Shown in pieces: positions 15,941 to 24,881 of a stretch of 56,790 nucleotides of DNA. This DNA comes from Cupriavidus lacunae (GTDB lineage: Bacteria; Pseudomonadota; Gammaproteobacteria; Burkholderiales; Burkholderiaceae), in contig NZ_QKWJ01000049.1 in NCBI RefSeq assembly GCF_003353055.1, positions 1 through 56,790 of the forward strand, given 5' to 3'. The position numbers and the translations under genes were made by a program. The stretch's first letter is position 1. Every line of letters begins with the position of its first letter. The notes beneath the pieces were generated by a model, which saw only the letters and a list, made by a program, of their open reading frames with translations, searched no databases and had not been told where the DNA came from.

Positions 15941-18168
15941 GCCGTCACCTCTTCCCGCTGCACCTGGGTGCCGGCGATTTCATGGATCGACGGAACCGGC
16001 TGCGCTTCCAGGTAGGCAATATCCAGCCCGAATGCCTCATGCAGGAAGTCGGCGAGCGCGGTCTTGTCGTGGCCGCATTCGTCGAGTCGGGCCAGCAGCA
16101 GCCTGTACAGCGGCAGCGAATACTTGCGCAACGTTGCGCTCTCGATCAGCAGTTCAAGTGCGCCGACCTGGTCGCCCTGGCGATAGAGCAGCTCGGAGAG
16201 CGCATAGGCCACCAGCCAGTGCCTGCTCCATTTTGCAGAGATGTTCTCCAGTACGTTTTCCAGGGCGGAATGGTCGCCACATTCGAGCGCGGCAACCACC
16301 GCATGGATGATCTGCGGCAAACTGTGCCAGCGACCGCCGAAGAAGACGCCCTCTCCGGCCGGCAGCTCGATCTGGCCGGGCCGGCGATAGGTGCCTACCC
16401 ACCGCGCCATCTGCGCCTCCAGCCAGCGGCAGTAGCCAGCCGCGTCGAACAGCGGGCTGCCTTCGAACATCGGCCGGATCGACTGGCGCAGCGCATTGAG
16501 TTCGCCGATGTCAGATACCAGCGCAACCGCGGTGTCCACGTACTGCGCTTCTGTCTCGCAAGCCAGCCCGTGAAGGCCGACTGCGCGCACGAAGGCCGTC
16601 GCCACACGCTCGTGGCAGGCATTGCCGGTCAGCGTGACAATGGGCACCCCCATCCACAGCGAATCGCAGGCATTGGCGCCCCCGGTCAGCGGCGCGGTAT
16701 CGAGCACCACATCGATGTCGTGGTACAGCACGTACTGGTTGGCTGCACGACGGGGTACGCAGATGACGCGGTCGCCGTCGATGCCCGCCACGGCCATTCG
16801 CTCGAGCAGCGGCATCCGCACGGCATCGTTGTCCAGCCCCGCGCATTCCAGCAGCAGCCGGCTGCCCGGGCAGCGGGCAAGCACCGCGGCCCACAGGCGC
16901 AGCGTGCGCGAACTGATCTTGCCGAGGTTGATACAGCAGCCGAACGTGATGTAGCCATTGGTCAGCGCCGGCGTCGCACGGGGCCGATAGGCCGGCGCAT
17001 AGGCATCCAGCGGCCGCCCGACCAGTGGGTGGTAAGCCACGCTGATCACCGGCGCGCGCAGCAGCTGCTCGCTATAGTTGGCCTCGTATCCTTCGGGATC
17101 GAGGACAGGGTCGGTGATGCGGTAGTCGATCTGCGGCATGCCGGTCGAGCCGGGGTACCCGATCCAGGTCACCTGGTTCACCGCGAGCCGGTGAGCCATG
17201 TAATACAGGGGGGTATTGCGCGTGTACCCGCCCAGGTCGAAGAGCACGTCCAGCCCGGCCTCGCGAACGGTAGCGATCACCTGCTCTGCGGACCGGCCGG
17301 CGACATCGATGAAGTGGTCCGCGTGATGGCGGATCTTTGCCGTGATGTTGTCGTGGTGGCCGTTGAGACTGAATACGAACAGCTCAACGCGGCTGTGGTC
17401 GATATTCGCCACGAACGGCACGATGAAGTAGGCGCATGCGTGGGCATGCAGGTCGTTGGACAGCAAGCCCACGCGGATGCGGCCGTTGTCGGCCGGCACA
17501 GGCAGCGGCCGATCCCCCATGCCCGGCGGCGTCATCAGTGCGGCGCACTGCCGGGCCTCCGCAAGCAGCCCCGATGCCGTCGTCGATTCATCGAACAGCA
17601 TCGTGAACATCAGGTTGAAGCGAACCAGTTCCGATCGCGGCGCCCGGGCCACCGCCTGGCGCAGCACGGCCACGGCGCCAGGGACGTCTCCGGTTTCTTT
17701 CAGTGCGTTCGCATAGTTCGACAGAACGCGCGCATCGCCCGGGTTCAGCTCGAACGCCTTGAGCGCGGCTCGCTTTGCGGCATGGTAGTCCTGCAGGCTG
17801 TACAGGATTGCGGAATAGTTGGACCAGGCGGCCCATTGCGAAGGATCACGCGCGAGCACGGGTTCGATGATCGCCTTTGCCTGCCCGAAATCTCCAAGGT
17901 CCAGCAGGATCTCGGCGGCAAGGATGCGCGAGCGGGAATCGTCCGGGAATCTCGCCATCGCCGCTTCCGCGGTCTCGCGAGCCGCGGCGGCATCCCCCAG
18001 GCTCAGCTTGCCGAGTGCCAGCCAATACCAGGCTTCCGGATTCATGCCGTCGATCTCGCGCGCACGTTCGGCCTGGCGAATACAGTCGCCGAAGCGCTGC
18101 GCGGCAAAGCTCTCCCCTGCCTGGGTCAGGTAGCGCGACGCCCGGGACGCGTGTTTGTTCTTCTGCAT
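15937..18168 (-). CDS. TPR / SPINDLY-type O-GlcNAc transferase family protein
   Basis: This 743-residue cytoplasmic glycosyltransferase is of the GT41 type. Residues 1-200 form about five tetratricopeptide units (repeating PEAWYWLALGKLSLGD, WSNYSAILYSLQDYHAA, VLSNYANALKETGD). The GT-B catalytic part begins near 230 (RIRVGLLSNDLHAHACAYF) and contains LDVLFDLGGYTRN, TWIGYPGSTGMPQIDYRI, FGCCINLGKIS and LDTAPLTGGANACDSLWMG, the nucleotide-sugar-binding region. A C-terminal extension of about 130 residues follows. Such TPR-OGT proteins next to flagellin genes O-glycosylate flagellin before export. First gene of the glycan operon. Confidence 0.92.
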   Translation of the reverse strand: MQKNKHASRASRYLTQAGESFAAQRFGDCIRQAERAREIDGMNPEAWYWLALGKLSLGDAAAARETAEAAMARFPDDSRSRILAAEILLDLGDFGQAKAIIEPVLARDPSQWAAWSNYSAILYSLQDYHAAKRAALKAFELNPGDARVLSNYANALKETGDVPGAVAVLRQAVARAPRSELVRFNLMFTMLFDESTTASGLLAEARQCAALMTPPGMGDRPLPVPADNGRIRVGLLSNDLHAHACAYFIVPFVANIDHSRVELFVFSLNGHHDNITAKIRHHADHFIDVAGRSAEQVIATVREAGLDVLFDLGGYTRNTPLYYMAHRLAVNQVTWIGYPGSTGMPQIDYRITDPVLDPEGYEANYSEQLLRAPVISVAYHPLVGRPLDAYAPAYRPRATPALTNGYITFGCCINLGKISSRTLRLWAAVLARCPGSRLLLECAGLDNDAVRMPLLERMAVAGIDGDRVICVPRRAANQYVLYHDIDVVLDTAPLTGGANACDSLWMGVPIVTLTGNACHERVATAFVRAVGLHGLACETEAQYVDTAVALVSDIGELNALRQSIRPMFEGSPLFDAAGYCRWLEAQMARWVGTYRRPGQIELPAGEGVFFGGRWHSLPQIIHAVVAALECGDHSALENVLENISAKWSRHWLVAYALSELLYRQGDQVGALELLIESATLRKYSLPLYRLLLARLDECGHDKTALADFLHEAFGLDIAYLEAQPVPSIHEIAGTQVQREEVTA

Positions 18169-18395
18169 TGGGTAGCGGCGGATGTTGGCCGCAAGGGCGC
18201 GGTGCCCCCTGCACCGCCGGATTCCCTGCGATTTATGCCGTCAGACTAAAGGCGGGCCGCGGGCCGTCATCAGACGAGCTTGACCGGAAATCCGGCTCTG
18301 TTCCCTGAATGGCGGCCCTGCGCCAGCGCAGATCATCGTGCCATGCCGGCATTGCGGCAGCCCGCCGCACGACCGCAACCTGGAGCCCGAACCCC

Positions 18396-19043
18396 GTGGA
18401 GTTGATCAACCACACGCGCGCAAGCCTGATCGAGTACGTCTGCGCGCAAATTGCCACGTTCTTCCCCGACCGGGCCGAAATCAGGCCCGCGATCACGCGC
18501 AATTTCAGCGAAGCGATGGGCAGGGTGGAGCGATGCTTTAATGGCAACCGCATCTGGCCGCAGGGAAAATTCAACTACCTGCATTCGGCCCAGTATTGCC
18601 TCTTCCTGTACTACCTGGCCAACACGATCTGGCGCAATGAAGAAGACGCCGGGTCAGCCACGCGCCTCTTCCTGCTCAACAAGGCGCTCAATGGCATCGA
18701 CATGTTTTATGAAATCCAGATGCCCGACATCTTTGTGCTTGGGCATTCGAGCGGGATCGTGCTCGCCAAGGCCACCTATGGCAATTACCTGGTGCTGCAC
18801 CAGCACTGCACGGTCGGGCGCAACCATGACGTAGCGCCGGTGCTGGGCGAAGGCGTAGTCATGTACCCGGGCAGCAGCGTGATCGGGCGCAGCCAGGTGG
18901 GAAACCGTTCCGTGATCTCGATCGGCACGCAAGTGGTCAACCGCGACACGCCCGGGCATTGCATCGTCTTCGGGGGCGATGGCGGCAACCTGGTGTTCAG
19001 GCCGCCGACCGTGAACCTGATCGAAGACGTATTTCGCGTCTGA
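18396..19043 (+). CDS. Serine-acetyltransferase-like hexapeptide protein
   Basis: This encodes about 215 residues from GTG 18396; an ATG at 18309 would add 29 residues of no recognisable domain. The N-terminal helical region (about 1-100) resembles that of serine O-acetyltransferase (CysE-like). The C-terminal left-handed beta helix is made of hexapeptide repeats (HCTVGRNHDVAPVLGEGVVMYPGSSVIGRSQVGNRSVI). It is divergent from the glycan operon, so it may acetylate a sugar rather than serine. A palindromic terminator follows at 19088-19126. Confidence 0.82.
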   Translation: MELINHTRASLIEYVCAQIATFFPDRAEIRPAITRNFSEAMGRVERCFNGNRIWPQGKFNYLHSAQYCLFLYYLANTIWRNEEDAGSATRLFLLNKALNGIDMFYEIQMPDIFVLGHSSGIVLAKATYGNYLVLHQHCTVGRNHDVAPVLGEGVVMYPGSSVIGRSQVGNRSVISIGTQVVNRDTPGHCIVFGGDGGNLVFRPPTVNLIEDVFRV

Positions 19044-19087
19044 GGCAAGGCACGCCGCCGGGCACGGCGGGATGCGCTCCACAGGCC

Positions 19088-19126
19088 AAAGCGACACAGC
19101 CGCCCGTGTGGCGGCTGTGTCGCTTT
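19088..19126. terminator. Bidirectional terminator
   Basis: A 17-base perfect inverted repeat (AAAGCGACACAGCCGCC at 19088-19104 and its complement at 19110-19126) around a 5-base loop CGTGT. It starts with AAA and ends with TTT, so it can stop transcription from the acetyltransferase (+) and fliE (-), which converge here. Confidence 0.85.
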
Positions 19127-19145
19127 CCAATACGGGTCGGGCGGC

Positions 19146-19469
19146 TTACACCGCCATATTCATCATTTCCTGATACGCCGCCACCAGCCTGTTCCTCACC
19201 TGCACCCCCGTCTGGAACGACACATTGGCCTTCTGCAGGTCGATCATCACGTCATTGAGCGCCACGCCCGGCTTGCCGAGTTCGAACGCCTCGGCCTGGC
19301 CGTAGGCGCGCTCCTGCGCGGCGTTGATGCGGCCCAGCGAGCGCTGCAGCTCGCCGGCGAAGCCGCCGCCGACCGGGGCCGCGGACTGGCTGGCGGTGTT
19401 GCCCGAGGCTACCTGGGACATCCCGCGCAGTTGCTGCAGCATGCCCTCGATGGAAGAAATAGTGGTCAT
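19146..19469 (-). CDS. fliE: Flagellar hook-basal body protein FliE
   Basis: This 107-residue FliE connects the MS ring to the rod. The C-terminal half is typical: KPGVALNDVMIDLQKANVSFQTGVQVRNRLVAAYQEMMNM, with the conserved DVM, KA and RN(R/K)L positions. The ATG at 19467-19469 matches the family start (MTTISSIEGML), but no GGAG-like site precedes it. Instead an 11-base tandem repeat sits immediately upstream. It is divergent from fliFGHIJK, the arrangement seen in Ralstonia-type flagellar loci. Confidence 0.95.
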   Translation of the reverse strand: MTTISSIEGMLQQLRGMSQVASGNTASQSAAPVGGGFAGELQRSLGRINAAQERAYGQAEAFELGKPGVALNDVMIDLQKANVSFQTGVQVRNRLVAAYQEMMNMAV

Positions 19470-19470
19470 T

Positions 19471-19502
19471 TGGCTCGTCGGTGGCTCGTCGGTGGCTCGT
19501 CG
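19471..19502. repeat. 11-bp tandem repeat before fliE
   Basis: Three head-to-tail copies of GTGGCTCGTCG (the first copy lacks its first base) end two bases before the fliE start codon on the minus strand. The array occupies the place where the fliE ribosome binding site should be. A change in copy number by slippage would alter the fliE leader. Confidence 0.8.
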
Positions 19503-19901
19503 TATGGCGGCGTACCGGCTCGGTTCGTCTTGTGGCGCGCGCCCCCTTGCATCACATGCCAGCCTGCCGGCAAGCACGCCTCGGGCGGTTCGCACCCAGT
19601 TTCAGCCCCCGCAGAGTACCCGCCGCCCGCGTCGGTCCATGGGCCGAAATCGGACAAAAAACCGGGTCTATTCACCGGATTGTCGGGCTCAAGTCTGGCC
19701 GATCATTGCCACCGTGCCGGAAAAGCGCGGGTTATCCCCCTGTGCGGGTGCCGGCAATCACCAGACAACCATCGATTCGGGAGTACGCGTGTTTTCTCTC
19801 CAGCGTAATGTGAGCCGTGCCGTGAGCCGAGCCGACGACCAAGGCGGTCCGCATCGCCCGTGCCGTCGCGAGCGTCGCGGCACCGGATCCGGAGCACGCG
19901 C
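19503..19901. other. fliE-fliF divergent intergenic region
   Basis: These 399 bases hold no convincing gene. They must contain the divergent promoters for fliE and fliFGHIJK. I looked for a FliA promoter and found only a -10-like GCCGATCA (19698-19705) without a matching TAAA, so control by FlhDC or another activator is more likely. No inverted repeat stood out. Confidence 0.5.
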
Positions 19902-21605
19902 ATGACCGCGGCAGTGGCACTGCCCGGGCGCCCGGCCGAAATGCTCGAGCGCCTGAAGGCCAACCCGAAGCTGCCGCTGATGCTGGCCGGCGCGGCGCTG
20001 GCCGCCGCCATCGCGGTGGGCGTGCTGTGGTCGCGCAGCCCGGACTACAAGGTGCTGTACAGCAACCTGTCCGAGCGCGACGGCGGCGCGGTGCTGCAAT
20101 CGCTGCAGCAGATGAACGTGCCGTACAAGTTCGCCGAAGGCGGCGGCGCGGTCATGGTGCCGGCAGAGAAAGTGCATGAGACACGCCTGCGCCTGGCTTC
20201 GCAGGGCCTGCCCAAGAGCGGCACGGCCGGCATGGAACTGATGGACAACCAGAAGTTCGGCATCAGCCAGTTTGCCGAACAGGTCAACTACCAGCGCGGA
20301 CTGGAGGGCGAGCTGGCGCGCTCGATCGAGTCGATCGCCGCGGTGCAGTCCGCCCGCGTGCACCTGGCCATCCCCAAGCCGACGCTGTTCGTGCGCGAGC
20401 GCCAGAAACCGACCGCATCGATCGTGCTGCAGCTGTACCCGGGGCGCGCCATCGATGAAGGCCAGGTCGCGGCGATCGGCCACCTGGTCTCGTCGAGCGT
20501 GCCGGAACTGACGCCCAAGTCGATCTCGATCGTCGACCAGCACGGCAACCTGCTGTCGAACACCGGCAACGAGCGCATGCTCGACGCCACCCAGCTCAAG
20601 TATGTGCAGGCGCTGGAGCAGAACTACCTGAAGCGCATCGAAGCGATCCTGACGCCGATCGTCGGCAAGGACAACGTGCGCGCGCAGGTGACCGCCGACG
20701 TGGATTTCTCCATCGTTGAGCACACCGACGAAAGCTACAAGCCCAACCAGGACCCGACCCACACGGCCATCCGCAGCCAGCAGACCAGCGAATCGACGCA
20801 GCAGGGCGCGACGCCCCCGGGCGGCGTGCCCGGTGCGCTGTCGAACCAGCCGCCTGCTGCCGCCGCCGCGCCCGTGACCACGCCGCAGACGCCGCGCGCG
20901 GGCCAGGCGCCCGGACAGGCCGGCGCCCCGGCCGCCGGCCAGCCAGGCCAGGCGGCGCAGGGTGCCACCTCGACCGCTTCCAGCGGTCCGAGCAGCAACC
21001 GCCGCGACTCCACCGTCAACTACGAGCTGGACCGCTCTGTGCGCCACGTGCAGCAGGCACCGGGTGGCGTGCGCCGGCTGTCGGTGGCGGTGGTGGTCAA
21101 TTACCGCCAGCAGGCCGATGCCAAGGGCAAGCTCGTGGCCGAACCGCTGCCGCCGGCGCTGCTGGCGCAGATCCAGAACCTGACCAAGGAAGCGATGGGG
21201 TTCTCGGCCGACCGTGGCGACTCCATCAATGTGGTCAACAGCCAGTTCACCACCGAGCGCGAAAAGGCAGAGCCCGAACTGCCCCTGTGGAAGCAACCCG
21301 ACATGATTGAACTGGGCAAGACCCTGGCGGGTTACCTGCTGCTGGCACTGCTGGCCATGTTCGCGTGGTTCAAGGTGGCGCGGCCGATCCTGCGCCGCTA
21401 CACCACGCCGCCGCTGCCGGCGCCGGAGGCCAGGGACGAAACCGAGGCGGTGCTGCTGCCGCCGGAGGAACCGGCCAGTCCGGAAATCCTGCGGCTTGCC
21501 GCCAAGTATGAAAGCGACCTCGCGCTGGTGCGCGACGCCGCACAGCGCGACCCGCGCCTGGTCGCCAGCGTGATCAAGAACTGGATTGCCAATGACAACC
21601 GCTAA
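19902..21605 (+). CDS. fliF: Flagellar MS-ring protein FliF
   Basis: This 567-residue protein forms the MS ring. The N-terminal membrane helix is LMLAGAALAAAIAVGVLWS (about 26-44), the YscJ/FliF ring-building motifs follow (YKVLYSNLSERDGGAVLQSL, KSGTAGMELMDNQKFG, ELARSIESIAAVQSARVHLAIPKPTLF), and a second membrane helix is near 480 (LAGYLLLALLAMFAWFKVA). The C-terminal tail (about 500-567) is the FliG-binding region. A Pro/Ala/Gln-rich insert spans about 295-365. The ATG at 19902 follows GGAG at 19891. Overlaps fliG by 14 bases. Confidence 0.97.
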   Translation: MTAAVALPGRPAEMLERLKANPKLPLMLAGAALAAAIAVGVLWSRSPDYKVLYSNLSERDGGAVLQSLQQMNVPYKFAEGGGAVMVPAEKVHETRLRLASQGLPKSGTAGMELMDNQKFGISQFAEQVNYQRGLEGELARSIESIAAVQSARVHLAIPKPTLFVRERQKPTASIVLQLYPGRAIDEGQVAAIGHLVSSSVPELTPKSISIVDQHGNLLSNTGNERMLDATQLKYVQALEQNYLKRIEAILTPIVGKDNVRAQVTADVDFSIVEHTDESYKPNQDPTHTAIRSQQTSESTQQGATPPGGVPGALSNQPPAAAAAPVTTPQTPRAGQAPGQAGAPAAGQPGQAAQGATSTASSGPSSNRRDSTVNYELDRSVRHVQQAPGGVRRLSVAVVVNYRQQADAKGKLVAEPLPPALLAQIQNLTKEAMGFSADRGDSINVVNSQFTTEREKAEPELPLWKQPDMIELGKTLAGYLLLALLAMFAWFKVARPILRRYTTPPLPAPEARDETEAVLLPPEEPASPEILRLAAKYESDLALVRDAAQRDPRLVASVIKNWIANDNR

Positions 21606-22602
21606 GGGCATCTCTGAATCCGGCCTGCAGAAGAGCGCCGTCCTGATGATGGCGATCGGCGAGGATGCCGCGGCCGAGGTGTTCAGGCACCTGTCGCAGC
21701 GCGAAGTGCAGGAGCTGGGCTCGGCCATGGCCACGCTCAGCTCCGTCACCCGCGAGGAAATGGCCGAGGTGCTGGGCGAGTTCCGCGCCGAAACCGAGCA
21801 GTACCTGGCGCTGAACGTGGACTCCAGCGCCTTTATCCGCAGCGTGCTGAACAAGGCGCTGGGCGAGGAGCGCGCGCAGTCGGTGATCGAAGACATCCTG
21901 GAATCGCGCGATCCGGGCGGCGGCATCGACTCGCTGAACTGGATGGACTCGACCGCGATCGCCGAGCTGATCCGCGACGAGCACCCGCAGATCATCGCCA
22001 CCATCCTGATCCACCTGGACCGCCAGAAGTCGTCCGAGGTGCTGGGGCTGTTCACCGACCGCCTGCGCAACGACGTGATCCTGCGTATCGCCACCTTCGG
22101 CGGGGTCCAGCCGGGCGCGCTGCAGGAACTGACCGACGTGCTGACCAAGCTGCTGGCTGGCCAGAGCCTGAAGCGCAGCCGCATGGGCGGCGTGCGCACC
22201 GCGGCCGAGATCATCAACCTGATGAGTACCGCGCACGAAGAAGCTGTCATCGACGGCGTGCGCCTGCACGACGGCGACCTGGCGCAGAAGATCATCGACG
22301 AGATGTTCCTGTTCGAGAACCTGCTGGAGGTCGACGACCGCGGCATCCAGCGCGTGCTCAAGGAAATCGCCACCGAGTCGCTGATCGTCGCGCTCAAGGG
22401 CGCGCCGCAGGAACTGCGCGACAAGTTCATCCGCAATATGTCCACGCGCGCCGGCGAGATGCTGCGCGAGGACCTGGAAGCGCTGGGCCCGGTGCGCGTG
22501 TCGCAGGTCGAGGCCGAGCAGAAGGCCATCCTGCAGGTGGTAAGACGCCTGGCGGATGCGGGCGAAGTGCAGATCGGCGGAGGCGACGATGCCTATGTCT
22601 GA
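21592..22602 (+). CDS. fliG: Flagellar motor switch protein FliG
   Basis: This 336-residue C-ring protein transmits torque and sets rotation direction. The N-domain binds FliF (KSAVLMMAIGEDAAAEVFRHLS), the middle domain holds the EHPQ motif (RDEHPQIIATILIHLD, about 137), and the C-domain carries the charged torque helix (DRGIQRVLKEIATESLIVALKGAP, ELRDKFIRNMSTRAGEML). ATG 21592 was preferred to the in-frame TTG six bases earlier. It overlaps fliF by 14 bases and fliH by 14. Confidence 0.97.
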   Translation: MTTAKGISESGLQKSAVLMMAIGEDAAAEVFRHLSQREVQELGSAMATLSSVTREEMAEVLGEFRAETEQYLALNVDSSAFIRSVLNKALGEERAQSVIEDILESRDPGGGIDSLNWMDSTAIAELIRDEHPQIIATILIHLDRQKSSEVLGLFTDRLRNDVILRIATFGGVQPGALQELTDVLTKLLAGQSLKRSRMGGVRTAAEIINLMSTAHEEAVIDGVRLHDGDLAQKIIDEMFLFENLLEVDDRGIQRVLKEIATESLIVALKGAPQELRDKFIRNMSTRAGEMLREDLEALGPVRVSQVEAEQKAILQVVRRLADAGEVQIGGGDDAYV

Positions 22603-23407
22603 GGCAAACCCTGAGCGCGGCCAGGCCGCACGCCGCGCACAGCGCGGCGACCCGCTCTCTTCCCTTGCCGGCAACGGCATGGCCGCCGATCCTGGCGGCT
22701 TTGCGCCGTTCGAGCCGCCGCGCCGCGCGCGTGGCGGCGCGGCGGGCTGGCAGCGCTGGCAGATGGGCTCGCTAGATCCCCGGGATACCGAGCCGCCAGA
22801 AGCCCTGGCCGCCATGCCCGCCGAACCCGCACCGCCGCCGATCGACTTCGAGGCCCTCGACGCGATGCGCGAAGGCGCGCGCAAGGAGGGCTATGCCCAG
22901 GGCTACACCCAGGGCCAGACGCAGGGCTACGGCGACGGCCACCGCGAGGGCTATGCGCGCGGCCTGGAAGCCGCCCGCAACGAGGCCGCGCAGTTGCAGG
23001 CGCTGGCCAGCAACTTCCGCAGCGCGCTAGGCGGGGTGGACGACCAGGTCGCGCGCGCGCTGGTGTCGCTGGCGCTGGACGTGGCGCGCCAGCTGGTGCG
23101 CTCGACGCTGGCGGAAGACCCCTCGGTATTGCTGCCGGCGGTACGCGAGCTGTTGACCAGCGAGCCCGCGCTGTCCGGATCGCCCAGGCTGCTGCTGCAC
23201 CCCGACGACGTGGCGCTGGTGGAAGCCCACCTGCACGGCGAACTGGCCGCCGCCGGCTGGACCGTGCGCGCCGATCCGTCGGTGGCGCGCGGCGGCTGCA
23301 TCGCCAGCGCCGCCAGCGGCGAGCGCGACGCCACGCTGCCCACGCGCTGGACCCGCGTGGTCAAGGCACTGGGCCGCGACGATCCGTGGGAGCCGCCGCA
23401 TGCCTGA
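22589..23407 (+). CDS. fliH: Flagellar assembly protein FliH
   Basis: This 272-residue protein is the stator-like regulator of the FliI ATPase. The N-terminal 95 residues are Ala/Pro-rich. The central GxxxG-type repeats (EGYAQGYTQGQTQGYGDG, REGYARGLEAARNE, about 100-135) are the FliH hallmark. The C-terminal V-ATPase subunit E-like domain spans about 150-270 (ALVSLALDVARQLVRSTL, LLLHPDDVALVEAHL). The ribosome binding site GGAGG lies at 22579-22583. The stop overlaps the fliI start. Confidence 0.95.
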   Translation: MPMSEANPERGQAARRAQRGDPLSSLAGNGMAADPGGFAPFEPPRRARGGAAGWQRWQMGSLDPRDTEPPEALAAMPAEPAPPPIDFEALDAMREGARKEGYAQGYTQGQTQGYGDGHREGYARGLEAARNEAAQLQALASNFRSALGGVDDQVARALVSLALDVARQLVRSTLAEDPSVLLPAVRELLTSEPALSGSPRLLLHPDDVALVEAHLHGELAAAGWTVRADPSVARGGCIASAASGERDATLPTRWTRVVKALGRDDPWEPPHA

Positions 23408-24881
23408 CACCACCGCGCAAGCCTCGCCCACGCCAACACCGGACCCAGCACTGGCCCACACGCAACGCTGGGTCGGCGCGCTGAACAATGCCGCGGCCGG
23501 CATCGCCGGGCTCGACAGCAAGCGCAGCTGCGGCCGGCTGACGCGCGCCGCCGGGCTGGTGCTGGAAGCCGTGGGCCTGCGCCTGCCGGTGGGCAGCGAC
23601 TGCCTGATCGAACTCCCGGCTGGACAGTTCACCACTGACAGCAACGCCCCGCGCACCGCGGAAGCGGAAGTGGTCGGCTTTGGCGCCGACCGCCTCTACC
23701 TGATGCCGCAATCGGACGTGGTGGGGCTGTTGCCGGGTGCGCGCGTCTACCCGCTGGAGCCATCGCCGCAACCGGCCGGCATCACCTCGCCGCGCGAGCC
23801 GGGCTCCAAGCGCCTGCCGGTCGGCGCCGGGCTGCTGGGCCGCGTGCTGGATGCCGCGGGCCGGCCGCTCGACGGGCTCGGGCCGCTCACCGCCGCCATG
23901 GAAGTGCCGCTGGCCGGCGAGCAGATCAACCCGCTGATGCGCGCCCCGATCGAGACCGTGCTCGACACCGGCGTGCGCGCCATCAACGGCATGCTGACCG
24001 TCGGCCGTGGCCAGCGCATGGGCCTGTTCGCGGGCTCGGGCGTGGGCAAGAGCGTGCTGCTCGGCATGATGGCGCGCTATACCAGCGCCGACGTGATCGT
24101 GGTCGGCCTGATCGGCGAACGCGGCCGCGAGGTGAAGGAATTCATCGAGAACATCCTCGGCCCCGAGGGCCGCGCGCGCTCGGTCGTGGTGGCCGCGCCG
24201 GCGGACACCTCGCCGCTGCTGCGCATGCAGGGCGCGGCCTATGCCACGCGGCTGGCCGAGTACTTCCGCGACCAGGGCCAGCATGTGCTGCTGATCATGG
24301 ACTCGCTCACGCGCTACGCCATGGCGCAGCGCGAGATCGCCCTGGCCATCGGCGAACCGCCCGCCACCAAGGGCTATCCGCCCTCGGTCTTTGCCAAGTT
24401 GCCGACGCTGGTCGAGCGCACCGGCAACGGCCCCGAAGGCGGCGGCTCGATCACCGCGTTCTACACGGTGCTGACCGAAGGCGACGACCAGCAGGACCCG
24501 ATCGCGGATTCCGCGCGCGCCATCGTGGATGGCCATATCGTGCTGTCGCGCAGCCTGGCCGAAGCGGGCCACTACCCTGCCATCGACGTCGAAGCGTCGA
24601 TCAGCCGCGCCATGACCGCGCTGATCCCGAACGAGCAGTTCGGCTCGGTGCGCCGCTTCAAGCAATTGATGTCGCGCTACCAGCGCAACCGCGACCTGAT
24701 CAGCGTGGGTGCCTACGTGCCGGGCAACGACCCGGAACTGGATCTGGCGATCCAGCTGCACCCGCGCATGGAAGCCTTCTTGCAGCAGGATATCCACGAG
24801 CGCGCCGGCTACCACGACGCCATCGCCCAGCTTCACCGCCTCTTCGACAGGAGTGAGCATGCTCAAGCATTCACCGCTTAA
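23400..24881 (+). CDS. fliI: Flagellum-specific ATP synthase FliI
   Basis: This 493-residue export ATPase is homologous to F1-beta. The Walker A motif is GLFAGSGVGKSVLLG (about 204-218), Walker B is HVLLIMDSLTRYAMAQRE (about 295-312), and ERGREVKEFIE and GGGSITAFYTVL are typical. The N-terminal 40 residues are a short variable extension. It drives unfolding and docking of export substrates at the flagellar base with FliH and FliJ. It overlaps fliH by 8 bases and fliJ by 23. Confidence 0.98.
   Translation: MPDTTAQASPTPTPDPALAHTQRWVGALNNAAAGIAGLDSKRSCGRLTRAAGLVLEAVGLRLPVGSDCLIELPAGQFTTDSNAPRTAEAEVVGFGADRLYLMPQSDVVGLLPGARVYPLEPSPQPAGITSPREPGSKRLPVGAGLLGRVLDAAGRPLDGLGPLTAAMEVPLAGEQINPLMRAPIETVLDTGVRAINGMLTVGRGQRMGLFAGSGVGKSVLLGMMARYTSADVIVVGLIGERGREVKEFIENILGPEGRARSVVVAAPADTSPLLRMQGAAYATRLAEYFRDQGQHVLLIMDSLTRYAMAQREIALAIGEPPATKGYPPSVFAKLPTLVERTGNGPEGGGSITAFYTVLTEGDDQQDPIADSARAIVDGHIVLSRSLAEAGHYPAIDVEASISRAMTALIPNEQFGSVRRFKQLMSRYQRNRDLISVGAYVPGNDPELDLAIQLHPRMEAFLQQDIHERAGYHDAIAQLHRLFDRSEHAQAFTA

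Noticed and set aside
18247..18273. TAAA plus 15 bases upstream of the acetyltransferase gene as a FliA promoter
   Set aside because: The following octamer GTCATCAG matches the -10 consensus poorly.
19698..19705. GCCGATCA, similar to a FliA -10 box, before fliF
   Set aside because: No TAAA lies 15 bases upstream, unlike the near-perfect fliC promoter, so it is not called a promoter.
19758..22529. A 923-codon open frame antisense to fliF and fliG
   Set aside because: The plus strand carries textbook fliF and fliG. The antisense frame is long only because of GC-rich codon bias and its translation matches no domain.
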